From positions 1-64,000 of the forward strand of contig NZ_OENE01000004.1 in the NCBI RefSeq assembly GCF_900239495.1: a DNA stretch of 64,000 bases, written 5' to 3'. Source of the DNA: Tenacibaculum finnmarkense genomovar ulcerans. Lineage in GTDB: Bacteria > Bacteroidota > Bacteroidia > Flavobacteriales > Flavobacteriaceae. This document shows, piece by piece, positions 34,718 through 43,721 of this stretch; positions within the stretch are counted from its first letter, which is position 1; each line of letters begins with the position of its first letter. Position numbers and translations under genes: made by a program. Below the pieces are notes generated by a model. That model was not told the origin of the DNA, ran no database searches, and worked only from the letters and a program-made list of their open reading frames with translations.

Positions 34718-35359
34718 ATGCCTTTAATAGATGATAAAGAGTTTCTTAAAATATGCAAAGAGTTAGATCATTTAAAAGAAAAAGAAAAAGATCTTGAACG
34801 AGGTTATATTGACTTAAAATTAGAAAACGTCAAAATTAGCAGCGGTAAAAAATACCGAATTTTACTTATTTTTGCATTAGGGACCTTAGTTTTATTTTTG
34901 ATTGTAAACATGTATTATAAACATGATAAATTTACAGCGATTAATCATCAAAAGAAATCGTTAGAAAAATTAATCGATAGCATTAATAATGTAACAAAAT
35001 TAGAAGAATCGGCACGGTTAAAAAAACAAAAAACAGTGGCTCTTTTAGTAAAAAATAAAATTGTTTTCACCGTTCAAATTGGTGCTTTTGGAAATCTTAA
35101 AATGCCTGAGACATTAACACAAGAAGGAGGGATTCGAAAAATGCCTAACAATTTAGGTGAAAAAACAGAAAAATATATTGCAGGCGCTTTTTCTACCTAT
35201 CAAAATGCTCGAATATTTAGAGATGAAATAAAAAAAATAGGTATTAAAGATGGATTTGTAGTTGCATTACGTAACGGAAAAAAAATATCGATTAGTACTG
35301 CTGTAAAATTATCAAATACAGATCCTTTCGATACTTTAAATAAGTCAAGTACTGATTAA
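34718..35359 (+). CDS. Membrane protein with coiled coil and SPOR-like domain
   Basis: 213 residues. N-terminal charged helix (LDHLKEKEKDLERGYIDLK), one membrane segment (about 49-66, LLIFALGTLVLFLIVNMYY), a second helical stretch, and a C-terminal SPOR-like domain (FTVQIGAFGN...YIAGAFSTYQNARIFRDEIK, FVVALRNGKKISI). The domain resembles that of the amidase at 30300-31451, so it may bind peptidoglycan. Last gene of the run; a terminator follows. Confidence 0.75.
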   Translation: MPLIDDKEFLKICKELDHLKEKEKDLERGYIDLKLENVKISSGKKYRILLIFALGTLVLFLIVNMYYKHDKFTAINHQKKSLEKLIDSINNVTKLEESARLKKQKTVALLVKNKIVFTVQIGAFGNLKMPETLTQEGGIRKMPNNLGEKTEKYIAGAFSTYQNARIFRDEIKKIGIKDGFVVALRNGKKISISTAVKLSNTDPFDTLNKSSTD

Positions 35360-35398
35360 AAAAACGCATAAAAAACATAATTTAGAAAGTTACATCTT

Positions 35399-35430
35399 AA
35401 AAAAGGAAAGATTTACTCTTTCCTTTTTTA
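35399..35430 (+). terminator. Terminator before menA
   Basis: Stem AAAAAAGGAAAGA / TCTTTCCTTTTTT, 5-base loop, T run. Confidence 0.85.
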
Positions 35431-35459
35431 TGTTTCAAATTATTAAAACAAAATAATAA

Positions 35460-36392
35460 ATGATTAAAAATTATATAAAAGCAGCACGTTTACGAACTTT
35501 ACCGTTATCAGTTTCAGGAATTATTGTGGGAAGCGCCTTAGGTTTTGAAGCCTTTTTATCAACAACCATACTTTCAGAAAACACCACAAGTTCTTTCTGG
35601 CAAACGCCTATTTTTTGGCTAGCAATTTTAACAACAATAGGTTTTCAAGTAGTATCAAATTTCGCTAATGATTATGGAGACGGTATTAAAGGAACAGACG
35701 ATAATAGAGAAGGAGAAGCCCGTATGGTTTGCTCAGGAGCAATTACGCCAAAACAGATGAAAATGGCAATAATTATTACCGCTGTTATCACTTTAATAAT
35801 AGCATTATCGCTTATTTATGTATCTTTTGGGAAAGATAATTTTTTATATTCTGTCATTTTCTTCGGATTAGGAGTTTCCTCAATTGTAGCCGCTATAAAA
35901 TATACGGTAGGTAAATCGGCTTATGGTTACAGTGGTTTTGGCGATGTTTTTGTATTTGTTTTCTTCGGATTATTAGCCGTTGTAGGAACGTATTTTTTAT
36001 ATACGAAACAATTAAATTTCACTGTTTTTTTACCTGCAATTACTATCGGATTGTTAAGTACGGCTGTTTTGAACTTAAATAATATGCGAGATATAGTAAA
36101 CGATGCAAAGGTTGGTAAAAACACCTTAGTTGTTAAAATGGGAGCTAAACTAGCTAAATTGTATCATTATAATTTGATTATTGCATCCTTTTTATTTGCA
36201 ATGATATATGTAGTAATTAGCTATAAATCGCCTTTGCAATTTTTATTTATACTCGCTTATTTACCAATTATAAAACATTTATTTTTTGTCTATAAAAATA
36301 AAGAAGAACCCTTATTAGACGGCGAATTAAAAAAAGTAGCATTAAGTACTTTTTTATTCTCAATTTTATTTGCTTTAGGAAACGTTTTATAG
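35460..36392 (+). CDS. menA: 1,4-dihydroxy-2-naphthoate polyprenyltransferase
   Basis: Attaches the polyprenyl chain to dihydroxynaphthoate in menaquinone synthesis. 310 residues, about eight membrane helices. UbiA-family Asp motifs NFANDYGDGIKGTDD and NNMRDIVNDAKVGK bind the Mg-diphosphate. N-terminus IKAARLRTLPLSVSGIIVG is typical of MenA. First gene of a plus-strand run with menC and menE. Contains two TTCTTCGGAT copies 102 bp apart. Confidence 0.93.
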   Translation: MIKNYIKAARLRTLPLSVSGIIVGSALGFEAFLSTTILSENTTSSFWQTPIFWLAILTTIGFQVVSNFANDYGDGIKGTDDNREGEARMVCSGAITPKQMKMAIIITAVITLIIALSLIYVSFGKDNFLYSVIFFGLGVSSIVAAIKYTVGKSAYGYSGFGDVFVFVFFGLLAVVGTYFLYTKQLNFTVFLPAITIGLLSTAVLNLNNMRDIVNDAKVGKNTLVVKMGAKLAKLYHYNLIIASFLFAMIYVVISYKSPLQFLFILAYLPIIKHLFFVYKNKEEPLLDGELKKVALSTFLFSILFALGNVL

Positions 36393-36426
36393 CAAGCTTA
36401 CAAACTAATATTATAAAAAGAATACA

Positions 36427-37104
36427 ATGAACATTACATTTTACGGACATGCTTGTTTCGGTATCGAAATTAACGGAACACATTTATTAGTAGATCCATT
36501 TATTACAGGAAATCCGTTAGCATCAAATATTGTTATTGCAGATATAAAAGCCGATTATATATTAGTAACACACGCACATCAAGACCATGTTTTAGACGTT
36601 GAACTTTTTGCAGAAAAAACAGGTGCAACCATTATTTCTAATTACGAAATAGCACAATATTATGCTGCTAAAAATTTCAAAACAGCCGCTGTAAATCACG
36701 GAGGAACTTTTAAAGTTGATACTTTTTCAGCGAAATATGTAAATGCAATTCATACTTCTTCATTTGCTGATGGAACTTACGGAGGGCAACCAGGCGGATT
36801 TGTAATTTCATCCGAAGAAAAAACATTATACATTGCTGGAGATACTGCTGTCACTATGGATATGAAATTAATTCCGATGACTACAAAATTAACAGCAGCT
36901 ATTTTTCCAATAGGCGACACCTTTACAATGGGTATTGAAGATGCTATTATTGCTAGTAATTTGGTTGAATGTAACAAGGTAATCGGTTGTCATTTTAACA
37001 CGTTTCCACCCATAGAAATTGATGTAAATCAAGCCAAAAGCAAATTCACGAAAGCTAATAAAGAATTGACTATTTTAGAAATAGGACACACCGTAAAATT
37101 ATAA
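36427..37104 (+). CDS. UPF0173-family metal-dependent hydrolase
   Basis: 225 residues, MBL fold. The N-terminus ITFYGHACFGIEINGTHLLVDPFITGNPL and VTHAHQDHVLD motif are diagnostic for UPF0173; later ligands H in AIHTSSF, D in AGDTAV and H in IGCHFNTFP. Cytosolic, substrate unknown. Sits between menA and the SRPBCC gene, often so in relatives, so a link with quinone synthesis is possible but unproven. One ATCCGAAGAA copy. Confidence 0.9.
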   Translation: MNITFYGHACFGIEINGTHLLVDPFITGNPLASNIVIADIKADYILVTHAHQDHVLDVELFAEKTGATIISNYEIAQYYAAKNFKTAAVNHGGTFKVDTFSAKYVNAIHTSSFADGTYGGQPGGFVISSEEKTLYIAGDTAVTMDMKLIPMTTKLTAAIFPIGDTFTMGIEDAIIASNLVECNKVIGCHFNTFPPIEIDVNQAKSKFTKANKELTILEIGHTVKL

Positions 37105-37112
37105 TAATTAAC

Positions 37113-37625
37113 ATGAAATCAATAAAAATAATATTAGGAATTGTAAGCGCTTTAGTCCTTGTTTTTTTCTTAACAGGAATTATTATTACTCAAGTTGAAT
37201 ACAGTACAGAAATTGAAGTTAACAAACCCGTTGCTACTGTTTTTGAAAATTTTAAAAATGTAGATCAGCTAAAAAAATGGTTGCCAGATGTAAAATCAAT
37301 CGAACCAAAGCAAGAAAAACCAGGCGTATTAGGCAGTACTTATAACGTAATTGTCGAAAATAATGGACAGGAAGTAAAAATGGTTCAAAGAATTTCAGAT
37401 TATATCGAAAATGAAAAAATCACCTTTGAATTTCATTCTAATCAAATGGTAAAAACCACCGAATATAATTTTATAGCCAACGGAAATACTACTAAAATTG
37501 TTCAAAACAGCAGTGTAAATAGCAAATCATATATGACAGCTTGTTTGTATCCTTATTTTAAAGGGACTTTCAAAAAAATAAGTTTACAATCGTTAAAAAA
37601 ATGTAAAGAATACGTAGAAAAATAA
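37113..37625 (+). CDS. SRPBCC-family (START-like) protein with N-terminal membrane helix
   Basis: 170 residues. One N-terminal hydrophobic helix (IILGIVSALVLVFFLTGIII), then a START/Bet v 1-like domain: STEIEVNKPVATVFENFKNVDQLKKWLPDVKSIEP, GSTYNVIVENNGQEVKMVQRI. Such domains bind hydrophobic ligands. Eight bases after the UPF0173 gene; likely same transcript. Ligand unknown. Confidence 0.8.
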   Translation: MKSIKIILGIVSALVLVFFLTGIIITQVEYSTEIEVNKPVATVFENFKNVDQLKKWLPDVKSIEPKQEKPGVLGSTYNVIVENNGQEVKMVQRISDYIENEKITFEFHSNQMVKTTEYNFIANGNTTKIVQNSSVNSKSYMTACLYPYFKGTFKKISLQSLKKCKEYVEK

Positions 37626-37631
37626 TTTTTT

Positions 37632-37708
37632 GGGCGTTCGAGCGGGCTTTACATTACAATCTTTTGTTCGTGCCTCACAAAAGGATTTCCATTGCAATCC
37701 CTAACGCA
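37632..37708 (+). repeat. Intergenic hairpin repeat, family B copy 1
   Basis: GGGCGTTCGAGCGGGCTTT, a TACAATCTTTTGTTCG segment, then ACAAAAGGATTTCCATTG and CAATCCCTAACGC. The two halves are imperfectly inverted (ATCTTTTGT against ACAAAAGGAT). It shares GCAATCCCTAAC and the AAAGGAT...CAC/CATTGCAATCC arm with the element at 58105-58200. Similar segments are familiar from flavobacterial intergenic regions. Confidence 0.75.
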
Positions 37709-37750
37709 AAACCACTAACATTCTAAAAAATACGTTAATAAAATCAGAAC

Positions 37751-38791
37751 ATGATACAAGCAACTTATCATAAGCATTTACTTAATTTTAAACAAGCAAG
37801 CGGTACATCTCGAGGTATTTTAAGAACCAAAGAAACCTGGTTTATCATCTTAAAAAAAGACGGAAAAACAGGCATAGGAGAATGCGGTTTATTTAGAGGT
37901 TTAAGTATTGATGACGTTCCAAATTACGAAGAAAAATTGCAATGGTTTTGTGCAAATATCAATCAAGGTTTAGAAAAGTTATTAGTTGAAGCGACTTATT
38001 TTCCATCTATTCAATTCGGATTGGAACAAGCTTTTTTATCATTAAAAGCAAAAAATAAATTTGAATTATTTCCTTCAAATTTTACAAAAGGAACACAAAA
38101 TATTCCAATCAACGGTTTAATTTGGATGGGTGATAAAGCCTTTATGCAACAGCAAATTAAAGACAAGTTAGAGCAAGGTTTTAATACCATCAAAATGAAA
38201 ATTGGTGCGATTGATTTTGAAACAGAAATGGATTTGTTAAAATCTATTCGTAAAGAATTTTCATCCGAAGAAATAACGCTACGAGTTGATGCAAATGGAG
38301 GTTTTACACCTAAAGATGCTTTACAAAAATTACAACGATTATCGGAATTAGATATTCATTCCATTGAACAGCCGATAAAACAAGGACAATGGCAAGAAAT
38401 GGCAAATTTATGTGAAAAAACACCCTTGCCAATCGCTTTAGATGAAGAATTGATAGGCATTTTTACATCCGAAGAAAAAGAAAAATGTATTCAAACAATT
38501 AAACCGCAATACATTATTTTAAAACCTAGTTTAGTTGGCGGAATTAAAGGAAGTGAACAGTGGATTTCAATCGCTAAAAAATACAACGCCGATAATTGGA
38601 TAACTTCAGCATTAGAAAGTAATATTGGTTTAAATGCCATTGCACAATTTACGCAAACTTTAAAAAACCCGCTGCCGCAAGGCTTAGGAACAGGGGGTTT
38701 ATTTACCAATAATTTTGAAAGTCCGTTAGAAGTTTCCAACGGAAGTTTAGGTTATAATAGTAAAATAGCTTGGGGATTTAATTTAGATTAA
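37751..38791 (+). CDS. menC: o-succinylbenzoate synthase
   Basis: Dehydrates SHCHC to o-succinylbenzoate for menaquinone. 346 residues, enolase superfamily. Catalytic lysine in IKMKIGAIDF, metal ligands in LRVDANGGF, IEQPIKQGQW and ALDEEL, second lysine in IILKPSLVGG. N-terminal capping region includes the GIGECGLFRG motif. Preceded by an intergenic repeat, so it may have its own start; followed after 46 bp by the CPBP gene. Two ATCCGAAGAA copies. Confidence 0.92.
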   Translation: MIQATYHKHLLNFKQASGTSRGILRTKETWFIILKKDGKTGIGECGLFRGLSIDDVPNYEEKLQWFCANINQGLEKLLVEATYFPSIQFGLEQAFLSLKAKNKFELFPSNFTKGTQNIPINGLIWMGDKAFMQQQIKDKLEQGFNTIKMKIGAIDFETEMDLLKSIRKEFSSEEITLRVDANGGFTPKDALQKLQRLSELDIHSIEQPIKQGQWQEMANLCEKTPLPIALDEELIGIFTSEEKEKCIQTIKPQYIILKPSLVGGIKGSEQWISIAKKYNADNWITSALESNIGLNAIAQFTQTLKNPLPQGLGTGGLFTNNFESPLEVSNGSLGYNSKIAWGFNLD

Positions 38792-38837
38792 CGTTATTTA
38801 GTTTTTATTATCATAATAATATCAAAATTTTTAACAA

Positions 38838-39791
38838 ATGAATTTTATAGAACAAGCATATAAAGGAAGAAATAATTGGCTTTATTACTTCGCCGCGATT
38901 ACTTTAATCCTCTTCGGATGGCAATTAATAGGAACACTTCCTTTGGCATTAGTAGCGATTTTACATTCGAAAAATTTGGGAGAGTTTTCGAATGCTGCAA
39001 ACGAAAGTTTTATGACCTTAGGAATTGACAAAAATTTGTTTTTATTCCTGATGATATTAATGTTTGCTATCGGATTATTTTTTTTATTCGTAGCTATAAA
39101 ATTTATTCATAAAAGAGCTTTCAAAACAGTTGTAACAAGCCGTGAAAATATTGATTGGAGCCGTTTTTGGTTTGGTTTTGTAACTTTTGGAATAATTGCC
39201 GTAAGTGTAACGTTGTTAGGCATTTTTTTATCTCCAGAAAATTATACTTGGAACTTTAAACCTGTACCTTTTTTTACATTAGTAGCCGTTTCTTTTTTGT
39301 TTTTACCTTTACAAACTAGTTTTGAAGAGTTGTTATTTAGAGGGTATTTTATGCAAGGTTTAGGAACTTGGTTTAAAAATAGATGGATGCCTTTAATAAT
39401 AACATCAGTTGCTTTTGGCTTATTGCACGGTGCAAATCCTGAGGTTGAAAAATTAGGGTATATTTCCATGGTTTTTTACATAGGAACTGGTTTTTTCTTC
39501 GGAATTACAACTTTAATGGATGAAGGAACAGAGTTAGTTTTAGGCGTACATGCTATAAATAATATTGTAGCTGCTTTTTTAGTAACTACAAATTGGACAG
39601 TTTTTCAAACAGATGCTTTATTTGTTGATACTTCAGAACCTTCAGTAGGTATCGAAATGTTTTTACCTGTTTTTGTATTGTATCCGTTAATTTTATTGTT
39701 GTTTTCTAAAAAATACGGCTGGAAAAACTGGCAAGAAAAATTAACAGGAAGTATTCAAAAACCACAAGAAAATCTAGCGAATATTGAATAA
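38838..39791 (+). CDS. CPBP-family intramembrane protease
   Basis: 317 residues, about eight membrane helices. Motifs of the CAAX protease/bacteriocin-processing (CPBP, ABI) family: FEELLFRGYFMQGL (EExxxR), GLLHGANPE (first histidine) and VHAINNIVAAF (HxxxN). Inner-membrane metalloprotease or regulator; target unknown. Overlaps the start of menE by 8 bp, which ties its translation to the menaquinone gene. Confidence 0.9.
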   Translation: MNFIEQAYKGRNNWLYYFAAITLILFGWQLIGTLPLALVAILHSKNLGEFSNAANESFMTLGIDKNLFLFLMILMFAIGLFFLFVAIKFIHKRAFKTVVTSRENIDWSRFWFGFVTFGIIAVSVTLLGIFLSPENYTWNFKPVPFFTLVAVSFLFLPLQTSFEELLFRGYFMQGLGTWFKNRWMPLIITSVAFGLLHGANPEVEKLGYISMVFYIGTGFFFGITTLMDEGTELVLGVHAINNIVAAFLVTTNWTVFQTDALFVDTSEPSVGIEMFLPVFVLYPLILLLFSKKYGWKNWQEKLTGSIQKPQENLANIE

Positions 39792-40869
39792 TTATAGACG
39801 TTTTCATAAGGGTTTTCAATTAAACGGAATTTCTTTTTTATCCGAAGAAGAATTGCTTGTTTTTTCTGGTAAAATATCAGAATCTATACATGCTTTTTTA
39901 AGTGATTGGTTTAATGATAAAGATTTTGTAATTGTACAAACTTCAGGTTCAACAGGAAAACCAAAACCGATTAAGTTGCAAAAAGAGTTTATGAAAAATT
40001 CGGCTTTAGCAACAGGAAAGTTTTTTAATTTAAAAGAAAATACAATAGCATTACTATGTTTATCTACCGATTATATTGCAGGTAAAATGATGCTGGTTCG
40101 TGCCTTAACTTTAGGTTGGGAATTGGATATTGTAAAACCAGATTCTAATCCGTTAAAAGATAAAAAACTGCTTAAAAAACACTACAATTTTTCGGCAATG
40201 GTTCCGTTACAATTACGAAATTCATTAGCCGATTTACACAAAATTGATAAATTAATTGTAGGTGGAGGCGTGGTTTCTTCTGATTTGACACGTGCTATTC
40301 AAAATATTTCAACAAAAGTATTTGCTACTTACGGAATGACTGAAACAATTACGCATATTGCTGTTAAAAAATTGAATAATTTTAAAGAACACGAACCTGT
40401 GTCAGCGTCTGATTATACCGTTTTATCAAACGTAAAAATAACTGTTGACACCAGAGATTGTTTAGTTATTGAAGCACCAAAAGTATCCGAAGAAAAAATA
40501 ATAACGAATGATATTGTAAAGTTGATTTCTGCAACTAAATTTGAGTGGTTAGGACGTTTTGATAATGTTATTAATTCTGGAGGCGTAAAATTACATCCCG
40601 AAAAAATAGAAGAAAAATTATCAGAAATAATAACATCCCGTTTTTTTGTTATTGGAATTTCTGATGCTATTTTAGGTGAAAAATTAATTTTAATTATTGA
40701 AGATAGTATTTCAGATAAAGCAAAGAATGATTTCGATTTTGAAATTAAAAATTTAAAAACACTTACTAGGTTTGAAATTCCTAAAGAGATTTATTTTATT
40801 GATAATTTTATAGAAACGGACACGAAAAAAATCCAACGTAAAAAAACCTTGAAAATAATATTAAACTAG
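39784..40869 (+). CDS. menE: o-succinylbenzoate-CoA ligase (short form)
   Basis: Adenylates and thioesterifies o-succinylbenzoate in menaquinone synthesis. 361 residues, shorter than Bacillus MenE (about 480), as usual in Bacteroidota. AMP-binding P-loop IVQTSGSTGKPKPIKL, the YGMTETITHIA motif, WLGRFDNVINSGGVKLHPEKIE hinge and catalytic lysine region in TKKIQRKKTLK. Starts 8 bp inside the CPBP gene. Two ATCCGAAGAA copies. Confidence 0.92.
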   Translation: MNNYRRFHKGFQLNGISFLSEEELLVFSGKISESIHAFLSDWFNDKDFVIVQTSGSTGKPKPIKLQKEFMKNSALATGKFFNLKENTIALLCLSTDYIAGKMMLVRALTLGWELDIVKPDSNPLKDKKLLKKHYNFSAMVPLQLRNSLADLHKIDKLIVGGGVVSSDLTRAIQNISTKVFATYGMTETITHIAVKKLNNFKEHEPVSASDYTVLSNVKITVDTRDCLVIEAPKVSEEKIITNDIVKLISATKFEWLGRFDNVINSGGVKLHPEKIEEKLSEIITSRFFVIGISDAILGEKLILIIEDSISDKAKNDFDFEIKNLKTLTRFEIPKEIYFIDNFIETDTKKIQRKKTLKIILN

Positions 40870-40898
40870 CTTTTTTAAGAGTAAAAAAGCTAGTTTAA
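40861..40898. terminator. Bidirectional terminator between menE and the WGR-like gene
   Basis: Perfect 16-bp stem TTAAACTAGCTTTTTT (40861-40876) with 40883-40898, 6-base loop; the left arm includes the menE stop. Lies between converging genes. Confidence 0.8.
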
Positions 40899-40918
40899 TT
40901 ATAAAATTTAAACATATT

Positions 40919-41884
40919 TTAAGCGTGTGTATTTTTTTTACGCGCTGTTATTTTTTCAAGCTCTTTAATTACATTATTAGAAGCATTGGCTGATATTTCT
41001 TCAAATAATGCCTCAAAATAATCGTCATCTACATAACCCTCTTCTTCATACTCCTTTTTATAGGTTTCTAGAATTGTTAAAATAGCCTGCTGTATTTCTT
41101 TATTTTTAGTGTTATTTAATGCAGGAATAAAAAGAGTTTCCATAGCGTCGCCATCTTCACCACTAAGCATATCCGTAGGAAGTTCTTCTAATAATTTTAA
41201 CAAGGCTTCAGATTGAAATTTAGGGAAATGATTGTCAATTAATTTATCTTGATTGGTAGTACTCCAAAAACGATGCCCTGCATCATAATATTCACAAGCT
41301 TTAAGAAATTGAGTTACAATAGCAAGTTGAGCATCTAGATTTTTTCTTTTGATAATTTCTGCTATAGCAAAAGAGGTAACTTCAAAATTAAAATAGATGT
41401 TTTGTAGTGTCATTTGAACAACAGCAACTAGTGTTTCTGGCGAAAGATTATTGATGTGTTTTTTAAAATATTCGTCTAATATAGGAGTGGTAACAAAACT
41501 TTCATCTTTCATTTTGACTCCCAAAAATTGAGTAAAAGGGTGTTTGTTGTCGTTATAATAGATGGTTATTAATTCGTTTAGCGTTTTAATTCCGCTTTCA
41601 AAAATTGTGGCATCCGCTGTTTTTAAATTTTTTATAGCGATAGAAAATACAGAAAGATCGTTCGGTTGTGTTTGTTCTTTATAACCTTGTTTTATTTTGG
41701 TGATAAGAAGTGCTTCTGCCGCTTTTTCGGCTGCTTCAGAAGTGTCAAAATAAGTTGTTTTTATGCTAGGATTTTCATCAGAAATACTATTAATAATTGT
41801 ACATGTTTTCTTTTTAAAAGTGATAATACAAAAGTGTGTATTTCTATCTTCTGTAAGAACAAGGTATTTTTCTAAATACTTCAT
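40919..41884 (-). CDS. Protein with N-terminal WGR-like domain, function unknown
   Basis: About 321 residues from the ATG at 41884; a frame open to 41989 adds 35 low-complexity residues. I prefer 41884 because MKYLEKYLVL matches the N-terminus of WGR-domain proteins. Residues 1-70 resemble a WGR domain (TFKKKTCTIIN..., TTYFDTSEAAEKAAEALLITKIKQGYKE) although the WGR triplet itself is missing. The rest is helical and possibly HEAT-like, with an acidic end (EEEGYVDDDYFEALFEE). WGR domains in PARP and MolR proteins bind DNA or proteins. No function assigned. It lies where rplE-rpsN would be expected upstream of rpsH. Confidence 0.6.
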   Translation of the reverse strand: MKYLEKYLVLTEDRNTHFCIITFKKKTCTIINSISDENPSIKTTYFDTSEAAEKAAEALLITKIKQGYKEQTQPNDLSVFSIAIKNLKTADATIFESGIKTLNELITIYYNDNKHPFTQFLGVKMKDESFVTTPILDEYFKKHINNLSPETLVAVVQMTLQNIYFNFEVTSFAIAEIIKRKNLDAQLAIVTQFLKACEYYDAGHRFWSTTNQDKLIDNHFPKFQSEALLKLLEELPTDMLSGEDGDAMETLFIPALNNTKNKEIQQAILTILETYKKEYEEEGYVDDDYFEALFEEISANASNNVIKELEKITARKKNTHA

Positions 41885-41989
41885 AAGACTTGTTTTTTTA
41901 TTATTGTTTAGTTGTTTGTATGTGTAAAAATACTCTTTTAGATTGATTTTTTTATCACTGTTTTCAGAGTGTTTTTTTTGAAAAAGCAT

Positions 41990-42384
41990 CTAAATAAAGA
42001 ATTAAGAAACCTAATTTGTTCTGCTATAAAATTTATAACGTTTAAATATCTAGTCTAATTGAATATAAAAGCTGTTTTTAGGGTAAATAGCGCTTTTTTT
42101 TGATTTAAAGATGTGTAACTAAAAAGTTTTATAAAATGATAAAGCCCAAAACCTTTTGATTTTCAAAATGTTTACGTATATTTGCAGTCTGTTTTTATGG
42201 GCTATTTTTGCTTTAATATCAACTAAATAAGAAAACACTTGTTTTTGATAGCGTTGTAAAGTGAGTTTAATAGTGGGCATAAAAGCAAAAAAACAAATAT
42301 TAACTGGTTTCAGGTTTAGTAGTTACGGTGTATCCGTAGGGACAATAGAAATTACTAAATACCAAAACCGAAATTTAATTAATT
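41990..42384 (+). other. Leader region of the rpsH operon
   Basis: No gene. It holds a strong promoter (42156-42184), then about 195 bases of untranslated leader. Within the leader ATTTTTGCTTT (42203-42213) can pair with AAAGCAAAAA (42282-42291). An imperfect hairpin GGTTT-CAGGTTTAGTA (42306-42321) with TACTAAATACC-AAACC (42353-42369) ends 15 bases before the rpsH start. Such structure suggests autogenous control by a ribosomal protein, possibly S8; not shown. Confidence 0.55.
42156..42184 (+). promoter_or_regulatory. Promoter of the rpsH-rplQ operon
   Basis: TTG (42156-42158), an 18-base spacer and TATATTTG (42177-42184): an almost ideal Bacteroidota promoter. Confidence 0.8.
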
Positions 42385-42783
42385 ATGTATACAGATCCAA
42401 TTGCGGATTTTCTTACTCGAGTAAGAAATGCTATTGCAGCAAATCATCGAGTAGTAGAGATTCCTGCTTCTAAATTGAAGAAGGAAATGACGAAAATTTT
42501 GTTCGATCAAGGTTATGTTTTAAGTTATCAGTTCAATGACGATAAAGTTCAAGGGACAATCAAGATCGCTTTAAAATACGACAGAGACACGAAAGAATCA
42601 GTAATCAGAAAGATTCAAAGAATTTCAACCCCAGGTTTACGTAAATACGTTGGTTCGAAAGAAATGCCAAGAGTATTAAACGGATTAGGTATTGCTATTG
42701 TTTCTACATCGAGAGGTGTAATGACAAACAAAAAAGCAAAACTTGAAAATGTTGGTGGTGAAGTATTATGTTACGTTTATTAA
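42385..42783 (+). CDS. rpsH: 30S ribosomal protein S8
   Basis: 132 residues, starting MYTDPIADFLTRVRNA and ending with STSRGVMTNKKA...GGEVLCYVY, the conserved 16S-binding C-terminus. Binds the central domain of 16S rRNA and represses spc operon translation in E. coli. Here it is the first gene of the cluster, directly after a structured leader; the usual upstream genes (rplN, rplX, rplE, rpsN) are not adjacent. Confidence 0.97.
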   Translation: MYTDPIADFLTRVRNAIAANHRVVEIPASKLKKEMTKILFDQGYVLSYQFNDDKVQGTIKIALKYDRDTKESVIRKIQRISTPGLRKYVGSKEMPRVLNGLGIAIVSTSRGVMTNKKAKLENVGGEVLCYVY

Positions 42784-42795
42784 TCACTTTGTACG

Positions 42796-43341
42796 ATGAG
42801 TAGAATAGGAAAAAATCCAATCGCATTACCACAAGGTGTTGAAGTTTCAGTAAACGGAAATGTGGTTACAGTAAAGGGTAAATTAGGAACATTAACTCAA
42901 GAGTTAAAGTCTGAAATTACTGCAGGAATTGAAGATGGTGTTTTAACAGTTAGAAGAGCATCAGATAGTAAAGATCATAGAGCAGCACACGGTTTATACC
43001 GTTCTTTAATCAGTAATATGATTGAAGGTGTTTCTAAAGGATATACTAAGGAATTAGAGTTAGTAGGTGTAGGTTATAGAGCATCTAACCAAGGGCAAAA
43101 ATTAGATTTAGCTTTAGGTTTCTCTCATAATATTGTTTTAAATATTGCTCCAGAAGTAAAAGTTGAAACAGTATCGGACAAGGGTAAAAATCCAATAGTT
43201 AAATTATCTTCTTTTGATAAGCAATTAGTTGGTCAAGTAGCAGCTAAAATTCGTTCTTTCCGTGCTCCAGAGCCATATAAAGGAAAAGGAATTAAGTTTG
43301 TAGGAGAGGTATTAAGAAGAAAAGCAGGTAAATCTGCATAA
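42796..43341 (+). CDS. rplF: 50S ribosomal protein L6
   Basis: 181 residues, two related L6 domains. MSRIGKNPIALPQGVEV start, GYTKELELVGVGYRA in the middle, and PEPYKGKGIKFVGEVLRRKAGKSA at the end are canonical. Binds 23S rRNA near the factor-binding site. 12 bp after rpsH. Confidence 0.97.
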   Translation: MSRIGKNPIALPQGVEVSVNGNVVTVKGKLGTLTQELKSEITAGIEDGVLTVRRASDSKDHRAAHGLYRSLISNMIEGVSKGYTKELELVGVGYRASNQGQKLDLALGFSHNIVLNIAPEVKVETVSDKGKNPIVKLSSFDKQLVGQVAAKIRSFRAPEPYKGKGIKFVGEVLRRKAGKSA

Positions 43342-43359
43342 TAAATAAGAGAAATTATT

Positions 43360-43710
43360 ATGGCATTATCAAAGCTTGAAAGAAGACAACGAATTAAGTA
43401 TAGAATTAGAAAGGTTATTACTGGAACAGCTGTTAAGCCTAGGTTGTCAGTTTTTAGAAGTAACAAGGAAATTTATGCTCAATTAATTGATGACGTTACA
43501 GGTGTAACATTAGCATCTGCATCATCAAGAGATAAAGAAATTACAGCTGGTTCTAAATCAGAAGCTGCTGCTGCAGTAGGTAAAGCAATTGCTGAAAGAG
43601 CTGCTGCAAAAGGTTTTGAAACTATTTCTTTTGATAGAAATGGGTTTTTATACCACGGTAGAATTAAAGTATTAGCTGAAGCTGCTAGAGAAGCTGGTTT
43701 AAAATTTTAA
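43360..43710 (+). CDS. rplR: 50S ribosomal protein L18
   Basis: 116 residues. [20 protein letters not shown] and [22 protein letters not shown] are canonical. Binds 5S rRNA with L5. 18 bp after rplF. Confidence 0.97.
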   Translation: MALSKLERRQRIKYRIRKVITGTAVKPRLSVFRSNKEIYAQLIDDVTGVTLASASSRDKEITAGSKSEAAAAVGKAIAERAAAKGFETISFDRNGFLYHGRIKVLAEAAREAGLKF

Positions 43711-43721
43711 GAAATTATATT

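Noticed and set aside
42261-42473. Open frame overlapping the start of rpsH as a possible remnant of rpsN
   Set aside because: The translation shows only a weak similarity of a few residues to the S14 C-terminus and none of its zinc or RNA-binding motifs; the segment is better explained as a structured leader.
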